The notes: generated by a model not told the origin, from the sequence alone. 64,000 nt of DNA from Aedes albopictus (GCF_035046485.1 NC_085137.1:4193977-4257976), one strand, 5' to 3'. Positions 34,639 through 45,142 are shown, counted from the first letter of the stretch. Made by a program: numbers and translations.

Positions 34639-37600
34639 GCTGCAAAACGGTGAGTCGATAAGGAGAGCGTCCAATATAGCTCTGGTCCTCACAAGTTCCT
34701 ACCTCATGCTTCCACGGGTCAAGCGATGACAAAGACCGCCAGCTAAGAGTTGTGTGCTTAGCTGGTAGTGCAGCCTGGGCACTGTTGTCCTTCTGACTTC
34801 AGCTAGATTGAGGAGGTACGATCCGAGTGTCTGTTCACCAAGGAGGTGCGGCTCAAACAGCGTCTGTTCTGGCATCCAGCGGCTGAGTAAGAAACGCTGC
34901 ACTACGCCCAGCTAGATCCAAGGTGGTAGCCCCATCAGCGTGGTCGTCCCAGTGTTGGTTGGGACGTTAAACAGAACTGGCACGATGGCCCTCCGGCGAG
35001 ACAGGAGTGTTGGCGCGTAGGCCCAATAAGCCACCCGTAAAAATCCCCATTGCGAATAACATAGGAGAAAATACGACTCGGTACAATCGGCAAAGACCCA
35101 CGCGACGAAATAAGGACTACGATTGGAAACTTGGAACATGGAATTGCAAGTCACTAGGTTTCGCAGGATGTGACAGGATAATCTACGACGAACTACATCC
35201 CCGCAACTTCGACATCGTGGCGTTGCAGGAACTTTGTTGGACTGGACAGAAAGTGTGGAAAAGCGGGCATCGAGCGGCTACCTTCTACCAAAGCTGTGGC
35301 ACCACCAATGAACTGGGAACAGGATTTATAGTGTTGGGCAAGATGCGACAACGTGTGATCGGGTGGCAGCCGATCAACGCAAGGATGTGCATGTTGAGAG
35401 TTAAGGGCCGTTTCTTCAACTACAGCATCATCAACGTCCACTGCCCACACGAAGGGAGACCCGATGACGAGAAAGAAGCGTTCTACGCGCAGTTAGAGCA
35501 AACATACGATGGTTGCTCGCCGCGTGACGTGAAAATCGTTGTCGGCGACATGAACGCGCAGGTAGGAAGGGAGGAAATGTACAGACCGGTAATCGGGCGA
35601 AACAGCCTGCACGCCGTATCGAATGATAACGGCCAGCGATGCGTAAACTTTGCAGCCTCCCGTGGAATGGTAGTCCGAAGCACCTTCTTCCCCCGCAAAG
35701 ATATCCACAAAGCCACCTGGAGATCACCCGACCATCAAACAGAAAACCAAATCGACCACGTTCTAATCGACGGTAAATTCTTCTCAGATATAACCAACGT
35801 CCGCACATACCGCAGTGCGAACATAGATTCGAATCACTACTTAGTCGCTGTATGCATGCGCTCAAAACTTTCGACAGTTATCACCACGCGTCGAAGTCGA
35901 ACGCCGCGGCTCAACATCGAGCAACTTCGTAACGTAGAAGTGGCTCAAGACTACGCGCAGCAGTTAGCAGTGGCCCTACCAACGGAAGAGCAGCTTGGCG
36001 CAGCTACACTTGAAGATGGCTGGAGGGACATCCGATCCGCCATAGGTAGTACCTCGGCTACAGCACTAGGCTTCGCGACTCCGAATCACAGAAACGACTG
36101 GTACGACGGCGAATGTGAACAGTTGAAAAACGAGAAGAATGCAGCATGGGCGAGAATGCTGCAACACCGTACGAGAGCGAATGAGGCACGTTACAAACAG
36201 GCGCGGAACAGGCAGAACTCAGTCTTCCGGATGAAGAAGCGCCAGCAGGAAGAACGAGATCGCGAAGCGATGGAAGAGCTGTACCGCGCTAAGGAAACAC
36301 GAAAGTTCTACGAGAAGCTGAACCGCTCGCGCAGAGGCTTTGTGCCGCAAGCCGACATGTGCCGAGATAATCACGGGAATATTCTCACGAGCGAGCGTGA
36401 GGTGGTCGAGAGGTGGCGGCAGCATTACGATGAGCACCTCAATGGCGACGTTGCAAGTACCGAAGGTGGCGTGGTAACAGATCTAGGAGTACGTGCACAG
36501 GACGAAAGACTTCCGGCCCCTGACCTTCAAGAGATTGAGGAGGAGGTTGGCCGGTTGAAAAACAACAAAGCCGCTGGAGCAGATCAACTACCAAGCGAGC
36601 TTCTAAAATACGGTGGAGAAGCACTGGTGAGAGCACTACACTGGGTCATTACCAAGATTTGGGAGGAGGAAGTATTACCGGAGGAATGGATGGAAGGTAT
36701 CGTGTGTCCCATCTACAAAAAGGGCGACAAGTTGGATTGCGGGAACTACCGCGCGATCACACTACTGAGCGCTGCCTACAAAATACTCTCTCAAATTTTA
36801 TGCCGCCGTCTATCACCGATTGCAAGAGAGTTCGTGGGGCAATATCAGGCTGGATTTATGGGTGAACGCGCTACAACGGACCAGATGTTCGCCATCCGCC
36901 AGGTGTTGCAGAAATGCCGCGAATACAACGTGCCCACACATCACTTGTTCATCGATTTCAAATCGGCGTATGATACAATCGATCGAGAACAGCTATGGCA
37001 GATTATGCACGAATACGGATTCCCGGATAAACTGATACGGTTGATCAAGGCGACGATGGATCGAGTGATGTGCGTAGTTCGAGTATCAGGGACACTCTCG
37101 AGTCCCTTCGAATCTCGCAGAGGGCTACGGCAAGGTGATGGTCTTTCGTGCTTGCTGTTCAACATTGCTTTGGAGGGTGTAATAAGAAGAGCGGGGATAA
37201 ACACGAGTGGGACGATTTTCGCGAAGTCCGTTCAGCTGCTTGGTTTCGCCGACGATATTGATATTATTGCTCGTAAATTTGAGACGATGGCGGAAACGTA
37301 CATTCGACTAAAGAGTGAAGCCAGGCGAATCGGATTAGTCATTAATGTGTCGAAGACAAAGTACATGATGGCGAAGGGCTCCAGGGAGGAATCACCGCGC
37401 CCGCCACCCCGAATTCATATCGACGGTGATGAAATCGAGGCGGTTGAAGAATTCGTGTACTTGGGCTCACTGGTGACCACCGACAACGACACCAGCAGAG
37501 AAATTCAGAGGCGCATTGTGGCAGGAAATCGTGCCTACTTTGGACTCCGCAGAACTCTACGATCGAATAAAGTTCGCCGTAACACGAAGTTAACCATCTA

Positions 37601-38072
37601 CAAAACGTTGATTAGACCGGTCGTCCTCTATGGGCACGAAACATGGACCCTACGTGCAGAGGACCAACGCGCCCTTGGAGTTTTCGAACGGAAGGTGTTG
37701 CGTACCATCTACGGCGGAGTGCAGATGGAAGACGGGACTTGGAGAAGGCGAATGAACCACGAGCTGCATCAGCTGCTGGGAGAACCAACCATCGTCCATA
37801 CCGCGAAAATCGGGATGCTACGGTGGGCGGGTCACGTCATCAGGATGTCGGATAGCAACCCGACTAAAATGGTTCTCGAGAGTCATCCGACCGGTACAAG
37901 AAGACGTGGAGCGCAGCGAGCTAGGTGGGTCGACCAAGTGGAGGACGATCTGCGGACCCTACGCAGAGTGCGGAACTGGAGACAAACATCCATGGACCGA
38001 GTGGAATGGAGGCGGCTCCTATGTACAGCAGAGGCCACCCCGGCCTTAGCCTGACCGGTAAGGTAAGTAAGT
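34639..38072 (+). mobile_element. Full-length RTE-type non-LTR retrotransposon
   Basis: The 11-bp duplication ATCTTTGAAAG at 34628-34638 and 38073-38083 brackets a 3.43-kb element. It has a 370-bp leader, one long open frame and a very short 3' end made of GTAAG/GTAA repeats. Short tandem tails and a single endonuclease-RT frame fit the RTE clade, although the clade call is from motifs and tail only. The intact frame and exact duplication mark a recent insertion. A dead relative lies at 61569-62914. Confidence 0.85.
35007..38054 (+). CDS. Non-LTR endonuclease/reverse transcriptase, 1015 aa
   Basis: One intact frame encodes the element's replication enzyme, which nicks the target and reverse-transcribes its own RNA onto it. 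The apurinic-type endonuclease occupies about 40-285: TWNCKSL with N46, ALQE with E75, GDMNAQVG with D181 and N183, QIDHVLI with D250, and DSNHY with H277. The RT occupies about 510-800: KAAGADQLPSELL, NYRAITLL, FIDFKSAYDTIDR with D650, GLRQGDGLSC, and FADD at 747-750. The C-terminal region contains RPVVLYGHETWTL and KIGMLRWAGHVIRM, typical of RTE-like proteins. All catalytic residues I can check are present. The start codon is simply the first ATG of the frame; a later start before residue 40 would still keep the endonuclease. Confidence 0.9.
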   Translation: MLARRPNKPPVKIPIANNIGENTTRYNRQRPTRRNKDYDWKLGTWNCKSLGFAGCDRIIYDELHPRNFDIVALQELCWTGQKVWKSGHRAATFYQSCGTTNELGTGFIVLGKMRQRVIGWQPINARMCMLRVKGRFFNYSIINVHCPHEGRPDDEKEAFYAQLEQTYDGCSPRDVKIVVGDMNAQVGREEMYRPVIGRNSLHAVSNDNGQRCVNFAASRGMVVRSTFFPRKDIHKATWRSPDHQTENQIDHVLIDGKFFSDITNVRTYRSANIDSNHYLVAVCMRSKLSTVITTRRSRTPRLNIEQLRNVEVAQDYAQQLAVALPTEEQLGAATLEDGWRDIRSAIGSTSATALGFATPNHRNDWYDGECEQLKNEKNAAWARMLQHRTRANEARYKQARNRQNSVFRMKKRQQEERDREAMEELYRAKETRKFYEKLNRSRRGFVPQADMCRDNHGNILTSEREVVERWRQHYDEHLNGDVASTEGGVVTDLGVRAQDERLPAPDLQEIEEEVGRLKNNKAAGADQLPSELLKYGGEALVRALHWVITKIWEEEVLPEEWMEGIVCPIYKKGDKLDCGNYRAITLLSAAYKILSQILCRRLSPIAREFVGQYQAGFMGERATTDQMFAIRQVLQKCREYNVPTHHLFIDFKSAYDTIDREQLWQIMHEYGFPDKLIRLIKATMDRVMCVVRVSGTLSSPFESRRGLRQGDGLSCLLFNIALEGVIRRAGINTSGTIFAKSVQLLGFADDIDIIARKFETMAETYIRLKSEARRIGLVINVSKTKYMMAKGSREESPRPPPRIHIDGDEIEAVEEFVYLGSLVTTDNDTSREIQRRIVAGNRAYFGLRRTLRSNKVRRNTKLTIYKTLIRPVVLYGHETWTLRAEDQRALGVFERKVLRTIYGGVQMEDGTWRRRMNHELHQLLGEPTIVHTAKIGMLRWAGHVIRMSDSNPTKMVLESHPTGTRRRGAQRARWVDQVEDDLRTLRRVRNWRQTSMDRVEWRRLLCTAEATPALA

Positions 38073-38122
38073 ATCTTTGAAAGAATTCCAGCACAAATCC
38101 CCGAAGGAATGCAGGAAAGAAT

Positions 38123-38383
38123 TGTGGGACAACAGAGTGGACCGACCGACAGACACGGACTCCCAACAGGCCAGCGGAATACCGGAATCCTCCGGACAAT
38201 GCGTATTCGTGAAACAAGAAAAACTTAACACGCGGGACCGACTACTTTTGCACACGTCTTTATTCGTTCGTATCGGTTACAGACTGATTGTTCGTTACGG
38301 TTAGCTTTCTCTCACTTGTGTTGCCAGATTGGCGGTGCAGTGACGGCGTTACTATAAACGTCGCCCCCACTTTATAGCTGACA
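38123..38383 (-). repeat. Copia 3' LTR
   Basis: Same 261-bp sequence as 42645-42905, preceded on the minus strand by the polypurine tract. Confidence 0.9.
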
Positions 38384-38392
38384 CTCCTCCTC
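38384..38392 (-). promoter_or_regulatory. Copia polypurine tract
   Basis: GAGGAGGAG on the minus strand abuts the 3' LTR and lies 4 nt beyond the gag-pol stop codon; it would prime plus-strand synthesis. Confidence 0.8.
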
Positions 38393-38396
38393 GACG

Positions 38397-41300
38397 TCAC
38401 GGAACCGGTTCAGCCCGGGCATCGGTGCTGACCAGCCCCATCGCTTCCACGAATCGCTGCTGCTTTACCGCGCCTAACGGTTTTGTTAAAATGTCCGCGG
38501 TCATCTCCTCCGACGGGCAGTATTGGAGAACCACCACGCCTTTATCGACCAGGTCCTTGGTGTAGTGCATCCTAGTGTCGATATGCTTCGACCTTCTTGA
38601 CTTCCGATCGGTCTCCACGAACTCGATGCACCCACGGTTGTCTTCTAGAATGGTAGTAGGCTTCATCTGCCGCTCGCCTACTTCGTCCAGTAATTGTCTC
38701 AGCCAGACCAATTCACGGCACGCTTCCGATAGAGCCATATATTCGGCCTCCATGCTGGACAAAGAGACGCTGGTTTGTTTCCGGCTCGCCCAGCAAACTG
38801 TAGCCTTCCCCAGTTGAAATAGAAAGCCGGAATTCGACTTCCGGTCCGACGGGTCCCCACTCCAATCCGCGTCGCAATACCCGACGAGATTTAGCTGCTC
38901 ATCCCTCGTGGCCGACAACTTCAACTTGTAGTTAGCAGTCTTCAACAAATATCGTACGACCCGTTTGAGTTCGACCCAGTCGGTCTCTGTGGGACTGCTG
39001 ATCTGCCTGCTTAAGATGGACACGCTTGCGGCTACGTCCGGCCGTGTGTTCACCGCTATATAAAGAAGGGCTCCCACCAGGCTGTGGTAGAGCTCGTTCG
39101 ATTCCAGAGGCTGGCTGTTCTCCCGGCTGCGGTAATATCCAGGATCGAGAGGGATACTCGAACCTTTGGCGTCCTGTAGGCCGAACCGTTGCGCAACAAC
39201 CTTGATGAACACGTTCTGATCTAGGCTGAAAAATCCTTCTTCGTCTCGTGTCACTCTCACACCCAGAAATTGGTTAACTTCACCAAGTGACGTCAACGAA
39301 ATCTTCTTCTGCAACTCTTCTTCGACATTCTGGATCTCCTTCAGAGCCGTACTCGCCACAATCATGTCGTCAACGTAAATGAGAAGATAGATGACACCAC
39401 CGTTGGCCAACTTCTTCACATAAAGGCATGGATCTGCTACCGATTGAGTGAAACCGAGTTCTTGTAGCATTGTACTGATCATCTCGTTCCACACACGTGC
39501 GGCCTGCTTGAGGCCGTACAGGCTCCGCTCGAGCCGGCACACGAACCTCTCCCTTCCACGAACGACGAATCCTTTTGGCTGTTGCATATATACCTCCTCC
39601 TTAAGCTTTCCGTGGAGGTAAGCGCTCTTTACGTCAAGGTGGTGCACATGCATCTTACTTTGACCGGCGACCGTCAGGAGAATCCTCAAAGTTGTCTGAG
39701 TCGCCACCGGAGCGAAAACGGCATCATAATCTACTCCGAACCTCTGAGAAAAGCCCCTTGCGACTAGCCGGGCTTTGAATCTGGAAATGTTACCGGAGCT
39801 GTCGTGCTTCTTCTTATACACCCACTTACAGCTGATTGGTGTACGTCCAGCGGGTAGTTCCACAAGCTTCCACGTTCGGTTTTTCATCAGCGACTGATAT
39901 TCCTCCGTCATCGCCTCTTTCCACAAATCCTGTTCGGCTCCGGACACTGCTTCCTCGTAGGTCGCTGGCTCCTCCTGTGCCAGCATTGCCGCGTTGACGA
40001 CGTAGTCCTCCAATCGCTTTGGCAACACGCCTCGGGTGCTCCGCTTCTGATCTGGTCCTGTCGCTTTCGTTTGGTCGGGCTGGTCCTGTTCATCATCCCA
40101 GTCGAAATAAGCTTCTTCCTCAGAATCTTCCTGGTCCTGGGGCTGCCCTGGATTACCTGCTTCTGCATGCTCCTTCGATTTCCTGGATGAGCCATCTACT
40201 TCAACGAAATGCTGATCTTCAGTCGCTTGCTGACCAACCGGCGCAGGTATCTCCTCCTGAAGCTCAACAAACCGAGCATCGCGACTTATGGTGATCTCAT
40301 TTGTGTCCGTGTTCAAGAACCTGTACGCTTTCTTATCGCTGCAATAACCCACGAAAAGCAACTTCTTCGCTTTGCTATCCAGCTTCGACCGTTTAACATC
40401 GGGGATGTGAACAAATGCAGGGCAACCAAAAATCTTTAGGTGTGACAGCGACGGTTTCCTGCCGAACCACCTTTCGTAAGGCGTACTATCCACTGCACGG
40501 GATGGCAATCTATTTTGCAAGTACGCTGCCGTGGCCACCGCCTCCCCCCAGTATTTCTTGTCAAGACCTGCATCAAGAAGTATGCAGGTGGCCATTTCTT
40601 GGAGCGAGCGATTCTTACGCTCGGCCACTCCGTTCTGCTGGGGGGAGTAGGCCGCGGTGAACTGGGCCTGAATACCCTCCTGCTCATAATACCGCTTCAG
40701 TTCATGGCCGGTGTACTCGCCCCCGCCATCAGATCTTATTACACATGGAGCCCGACCAAACATGTTCTTGACGTGCGCGACATATCTCTTAATACAATCA
40801 GCTACATCGCTCTTTCGCTTTAACAGACACAAGACAGTGTATCTGCTATAATCATCAATGATTGTCATTAAATAGCGGGCACCCCCTGGCGTTACGTGTG
40901 CCATTGGGCCGCATACATCCGTATGTATAACGTCGAGAACACGTTGGGTCCGATTGGCCGCGATTTTAGGAAATGGAATTCTACATGATTTACCTTCAAG
41001 GCAAGGTTGACAAACCTGCCGGATCCCGCAATCCTGAATCTTGAAGTCCTTGGACAGCTCCTTCCTCTGGATCTCATCCAAAGCCGCCGGGTCCCGATGG
41101 CCAAGCCGGCGATGCCAGGTGTGCTGGCAATTCCGCAGGTGCCGAGCCTCCTTGCCCAGCCGAGCTTCCTCTGCGACCTTCAACGCGAACAGATTGCCGC
41201 GGGGTTCCGCAACAGCCACCACTTTACCTTGAGCTGACAAGATGTCACACCGCGAACCACTGAATTCCACTTTTAGTCCTCTCTTCACGAGTTTTCTCAC

Positions 41301-42329
41301 TGATATGAGTCCACTGTCCAGTGAGGGCACGTATAGAACGTCCTTGAACGGAATGTCCACCATACAGTTCTCACCGTTCACACATTTCACTGTGCCTTCT
41401 CCAATTCCACCGGACATCGTCTCCGACCCGTCAGCAAGGACGACTTTCACTTTCACACTCGTGTCAAGTTTGTCGAAGAACGACTTATCGTTCGTCATGT
41501 GACTGGAACAGCCACTATCGACAATCCAAGGTCCACTACAACTCGTTCCAGCCACAAAACAAATAGCCGAATCACTTTCTTCGGCCTGCTTCGCCTTCGC
41601 ACCACCGAACTTTGATTTCACATCGCGCTTCACATCACTACCGCTCGGTCCGCTCTGCGGCTGCTGCGGACAATTTCGGCGAAAATGTCCCGGTTTGCCG
41701 CACTGAAAACACACGCGCTCACTCTTCTTCTTCTTGTTGTTCATTTTCATCGCGTTTTCACTGGTGTCGCCCGAAAGCTCTTGACGCCGCTGATGCTCAT
41801 CTATCAACTTCTGCTTTACCAGCTCCATTGTCTGATCGGCATCCGGTCTGCCCTCCAGAGCGGTAACCAGACTGCCGTAAGACTCTGGCAAGCTGCGGTA
41901 GATCATGGCGATTTTGAGCGGCATCTCCATTTGCTGACCAGCACAGGCCAGCTTATCGAAAAGCTCCTCCAGTTCGTATAAATGCTTCTCGATATCACCC
42001 CCTTCGGACATATTCAAGCTGCATATGCGACGAAGCAAGGCTACCCGTGACGTCATCGATGATTTCTCGTGGAAAACTCGCAGTTTGTTCCACGCTTCTT
42101 CTGCCGACGTCGCACCGCGCACTAGATTCAGCTGGCTGTCCTCGACGGCGAGAACAATCATCGCCAGCGCCTTTTCATCGCTCTTCGTCCAGTCATCGGT
42201 GACTGGCACTGGTGCTGCGTCTCTTATCACTTTCCACAGTTCTTCGCGCTTTAAGTACATTTCCATGCGCGTTTTCCACACGGCAAAATTGTGGTTGTTT
42301 AACCGAGCGAACAGAAATTTCTCACTCAT
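38397..42329 (-). CDS. Copia gag-pol polyprotein, 1310 aa
   Basis: A single unbroken frame in copia order. Gag (about 1-230) ends in a zinc knuckle CFQCGKPGHFRRNC (C207, C210, H215, C220). Protease has WIVDSGCSSH with DSG at 271-273. Integrase has the H-H-C-C finger (HTWHRRLGH near 403-411, C440, C443), D471, D534 and E570 with 35 residues between the last two, as in D,D35E enzymes. Reverse transcriptase includes KARLVARGFSQ, HHLDVKSAYLHG with D899 and YVDD at 985-988. RNase H has D1153, E1194 and D1230, then ADILTKPL near the end. No stops or lost catalytic residues were found. Start at the ATG 302 nt inside the PBS; MSEKFLFARLNNHNFAVWK is typical of copia Gag N-termini. Confidence 0.95.
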   Translation of the reverse strand: MSEKFLFARLNNHNFAVWKTRMEMYLKREELWKVIRDAAPVPVTDDWTKSDEKALAMIVLAVEDSQLNLVRGATSAEEAWNKLRVFHEKSSMTSRVALLRRICSLNMSEGGDIEKHLYELEELFDKLACAGQQMEMPLKIAMIYRSLPESYGSLVTALEGRPDADQTMELVKQKLIDEHQRRQELSGDTSENAMKMNNKKKKSERVCFQCGKPGHFRRNCPQQPQSGPSGSDVKRDVKSKFGGAKAKQAEESDSAICFVAGTSCSGPWIVDSGCSSHMTNDKSFFDKLDTSVKVKVVLADGSETMSGGIGEGTVKCVNGENCMVDIPFKDVLYVPSLDSGLISVRKLVKRGLKVEFSGSRCDILSAQGKVVAVAEPRGNLFALKVAEEARLGKEARHLRNCQHTWHRRLGHRDPAALDEIQRKELSKDFKIQDCGIRQVCQPCLEGKSCRIPFPKIAANRTQRVLDVIHTDVCGPMAHVTPGGARYLMTIIDDYSRYTVLCLLKRKSDVADCIKRYVAHVKNMFGRAPCVIRSDGGGEYTGHELKRYYEQEGIQAQFTAAYSPQQNGVAERKNRSLQEMATCILLDAGLDKKYWGEAVATAAYLQNRLPSRAVDSTPYERWFGRKPSLSHLKIFGCPAFVHIPDVKRSKLDSKAKKLLFVGYCSDKKAYRFLNTDTNEITISRDARFVELQEEIPAPVGQQATEDQHFVEVDGSSRKSKEHAEAGNPGQPQDQEDSEEEAYFDWDDEQDQPDQTKATGPDQKRSTRGVLPKRLEDYVVNAAMLAQEEPATYEEAVSGAEQDLWKEAMTEEYQSLMKNRTWKLVELPAGRTPISCKWVYKKKHDSSGNISRFKARLVARGFSQRFGVDYDAVFAPVATQTTLRILLTVAGQSKMHVHHLDVKSAYLHGKLKEEVYMQQPKGFVVRGRERFVCRLERSLYGLKQAARVWNEMISTMLQELGFTQSVADPCLYVKKLANGGVIYLLIYVDDMIVASTALKEIQNVEEELQKKISLTSLGEVNQFLGVRVTRDEEGFFSLDQNVFIKVVAQRFGLQDAKGSSIPLDPGYYRSRENSQPLESNELYHSLVGALLYIAVNTRPDVAASVSILSRQISSPTETDWVELKRVVRYLLKTANYKLKLSATRDEQLNLVGYCDADWSGDPSDRKSNSGFLFQLGKATVCWASRKQTSVSLSSMEAEYMALSEACRELVWLRQLLDEVGERQMKPTTILEDNRGCIEFVETDRKSRRSKHIDTRMHYTKDLVDKGVVVLQYCPSEEMTADILTKPLGAVKQQRFVEAMGLVSTDARAEPVP

Positions 42330-42630
42330 TTTCTTCTCCGATCGACACTCGCGACGAGAACGAAAACACTCAGGCCCTTTCCACCTGCTTCGCTAGAAAT
42401 TTCTCCCGGCCCCGAACACACCAGCAATCGAAACGCGCCCTCGAGTCACCTCCCAAACACACGCACACTATCGCAGCCGTGCGCTGCTCCGCAGCTCGAG
42501 TCAAATGCCACCGCCGAATGAGCTGTGCCGAACGAAACCAACGCCGCCGCCGCGCCGAAAACTTTTCGCGCACTAATGGCTTCCAAAAGCACTTTTCGTC
42601 CCGCAAAACACTTTTTCCTGCACACAATCT

Positions 42631-42644
42631 CTGGGCCCATAACC
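42631..42644 (-). promoter_or_regulatory. Copia primer-binding site, half-tRNA initiator Met
   Basis: Directly after the 5' LTR the minus strand reads GGTTATGGGCCCAG, complementary to the anticodon stem-loop of initiator methionine tRNA (CTGGGCCCATAACC). Copia elements are known to prime from an internally cleaved half of this tRNA. Confidence 0.85.
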
Positions 42645-42905
42645 TGTGGGACAACAGAGTGGACCGACCGACAGACACGGACTCCCAACAGGCCAGCGGA
42701 ATACCGGAATCCTCCGGACAATGCGTATTCGTGAAACAAGAAAAACTTAACACGCGGGACCGACTACTTTTGCACACGTCTTTATTCGTTCGTATCGGTT
42801 ACAGACTGATTGTTCGTTACGGTTAGCTTTCTCTCACTTGTGTTGCCAGATTGGCGGTGCAGTGACGGCGTTACTATAAACGTCGCCCCCACTTTATAGC
42901 TGACA
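42645..42905 (-). repeat. Copia 5' LTR
   Basis: Minus strand starts TGTCAGCTATAAAGTGGGGG and ends CCCACA. The TATAAA near the start may be a promoter element. It carries the 5'-TG...CA-3' termini required by integrase and matches the other LTR base for base as read by eye. Confidence 0.9.
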
Positions 42906-42910
42906 AGAAT

Positions 42911-43095
42911 AACTAAAAGAACCCTTTCAGGATTTTCCAAAGCAACTCCTGAAAAAATCCCTGTAGAGAACTCCGGAGCAATCCGTACAACAATCTCGGA
43001 AGCAATATTTGAAGTAATCCCGGGTATAAACCTGGGAAGATTCTCGAAAGGAATGCCTGAAGAAAATCCTGGAAAGAATTCCTGAAAGTATCTCG
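42911..43095. repeat. GAATTCC-type array, right part
   Basis: Continuation of the 34040-34638 array beyond the copia insertion. Confidence 0.7.
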
Positions 43096-43109
43096 AAAAA
43101 ACCACAGCT

Positions 43110-43490
43110 CATCTAATCTCATCTCAATTCTTCACCCTATTCTCTAGCCTCAACCTTACTTTCTGCTTTGCCCTCTCTTGCAACCGTCTATCCTACGCTC
43201 TATCGTAACCTTCAACCCTATCATCTGCCCTACCCTCTACCCTATCCTTTACCATAACCGCTGCCCTATCCTTTACCGTACCCTCTAGTCTATATTATGG
43301 TTATTCGTACCGTCTACCCTTTTCTCTACCCTAACCTTTTTCCTACCCTCAACCCCACTCTCTATTCTACCCTCTTCCCTACCGTCAACCCTATCCGCTA
43401 CCATAACCTTCTACTTCACTCCCCCTACTTTATCCGTCACCCAAACCCTCTACCCGACCGTCTACCATGACTCTCTACCCTTTTTCTCAT
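43110..43490. repeat. Pyrimidine-rich degenerate repeat, TACCCTCTACCCTATCC-like
   Basis: About 380 bp in which the top strand is mostly C and T, with units of roughly 10-12 nt (CCCTCTACC, CCCTATCCTTTACC). Strong strand asymmetry. Not the TTAGG insect telomere repeat. Confidence 0.75.
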
Positions 43491-43870
43491 AAAGCCCGAT
43501 CGATATATCCGGGCCGCAATCTTAGATATGGACCGCCATCTTGGATTTCAAAATGGCGTTAAATATCGATTTTTGACTTCTACTCATCAAGTCCGATCGA
43601 CAGATACCCATATTGCATGATATTATAGATCAAACCACCATTCCATGGTCGCCATCTTGGATATGATCCACCATCTTAGATTTCAAAATGGCGTCGGATA
43701 TTCGTTTTTGAGTTCTGCTTATAAGACCCGATCGATAGATACCCATATTGCATAGTAACCGAAGCAGCATTGCCGTTAAAAAGCATATATTCTGGAGTTT
43801 TGACCGCCGTCTTGGAACCTGAGTCGCCATTTTGAATCCCAATACCCCTACTACCACCTGCACATCCTAA
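43490..43870. repeat. Two ~200-bp diverged units with CCGCCATCTTGGATTTC
   Basis: GCCCGATCGATA, CCATCTTGGATTTCAAAATG and CCATATTGCATGAT-like blocks occur in the same order twice (about 43495-43640 and 43650-43760), with a partial third. Confidence 0.6.
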
Positions 43871-45142
43871 GGAATGTGTATGCCAAATTTGATTCAAATT
43901 TCTTGACGCATTCCAGAGTTATGCCTATGTTCCGGCATACATACAGGGTGTTAGGTTCCTGAGTGCAAACTTTTTAAAGGGTGATAGAGGACCATAAATG
44001 GATAAAAAAAATTGTTCTACGCACATGGTCAAATCATTACCGTTAGGGGAAAAGCGGGTAACACCGCCAGGGTGGGTAAGCCCGTCACCCTAATGATTTT
44101 ACCAGAAAACAGTGATTTAGTAGCTTTTTGGCCACACGCCTCATTTGTTTTTACCATTTTTACTCTTTCGAGACAAATGATACCAAAATTGACCTGTCAA
44201 ACACGAAGAAAATAAACAAAACCAACGCACGCGTCATTGTACCAACGGCGGATGTAATATTTCGTCGGTAGAATTTAGCTTCTGAAATACAAAAGAATTG
44301 CAAAAAATAACTTTTATCAATCATGTATTCTCATCTGTACTATTCTTTAGTGCCAAGCAAGGATGGGAAAATATCATTAATTTATTGCATATCCCTCACT
44401 CACATCCACGCACAATCTGATGCGAGTGTGCTTCTCCCCCAGCCAAGCAGAATCTTTCCATTTTCATTGCCCATTCTTTCTAATCGCCGAGCACCGGGCG
44501 ACGCAAGCAACGGCGGCCGAATGAATCGCTACCGAATCTGAGTGCCGAAGGCGAACGAACCAATATTGAACGAATGTTTGCGTTCTGAGTCGGGTGCGAG
44601 AGCATTCGTTTTGGAACGTTCATTTAGCGTTCAGTGGAAGCATTCAGTACTGGGAATTGAATCAGTGAGTGCGTTTTGATTCAATCAGCTGAATGTCACT
44701 CGGTAGTTGAGAGAGCGAACGTACTTTTCGTATACACCGATGCAAGCTGATTCAATTCGCTCTCTATTTGTTTCTCTCCTGATTCGCTTCGTTGGCGTCG
44801 GTGGCGAGCCGTTCGTGCTGCGTTCGTTCTTAGTGCGCCGTGCTCTCACTCAGTATTGGGTTGTTGGCGTTCTTTTTGCTAGTTTGCATCGCCGGCATTC
44901 GGGTGAGCGAATGAGTTTTCCCATGCTTGGTGCCAAGATTCATTGAATGGTCAGTTTCCACAATTATTCAGAAATTACGGTGTAATTTAAGAAAAGTGGC
45001 CTTTTCGGGTAAGCCCGTCACTCATCGGCGGGGGTAACACCGTCATGCTCTTCGGATGACCGGATGTTTGTTGAACTGGCTAGGCATTTCTATTAGATGC
45101 CACGCAACTACAAACTGATGACCAACCAGGGAAATTTCTATA

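Larger units (their letters stand above)
38123..42905 (-). mobile_element. Intact Ty1/copia LTR retrotransposon, 4783 bp
   Basis: Two 261-bp LTRs (38123-38383 and 42645-42905) that read identically by eye, a 5-bp AGAAT duplication at 38118-38122 and 42906-42910, a primer-binding site, a polypurine tract and one unbroken gag-pol frame. It lies on the minus strand, 50 bp from the RTE element and in the same host array. Identical LTRs mean the insertion is very recent. It is the best candidate in the window for a currently mobile element. Confidence 0.95.

Noticed and set aside
43110..43490. Telomere-like CCCTA/CCTAA array
   Set aside because: Units are irregular CCCTCTACC-type, not TTAGG, and Diptera lack that telomere repeat.
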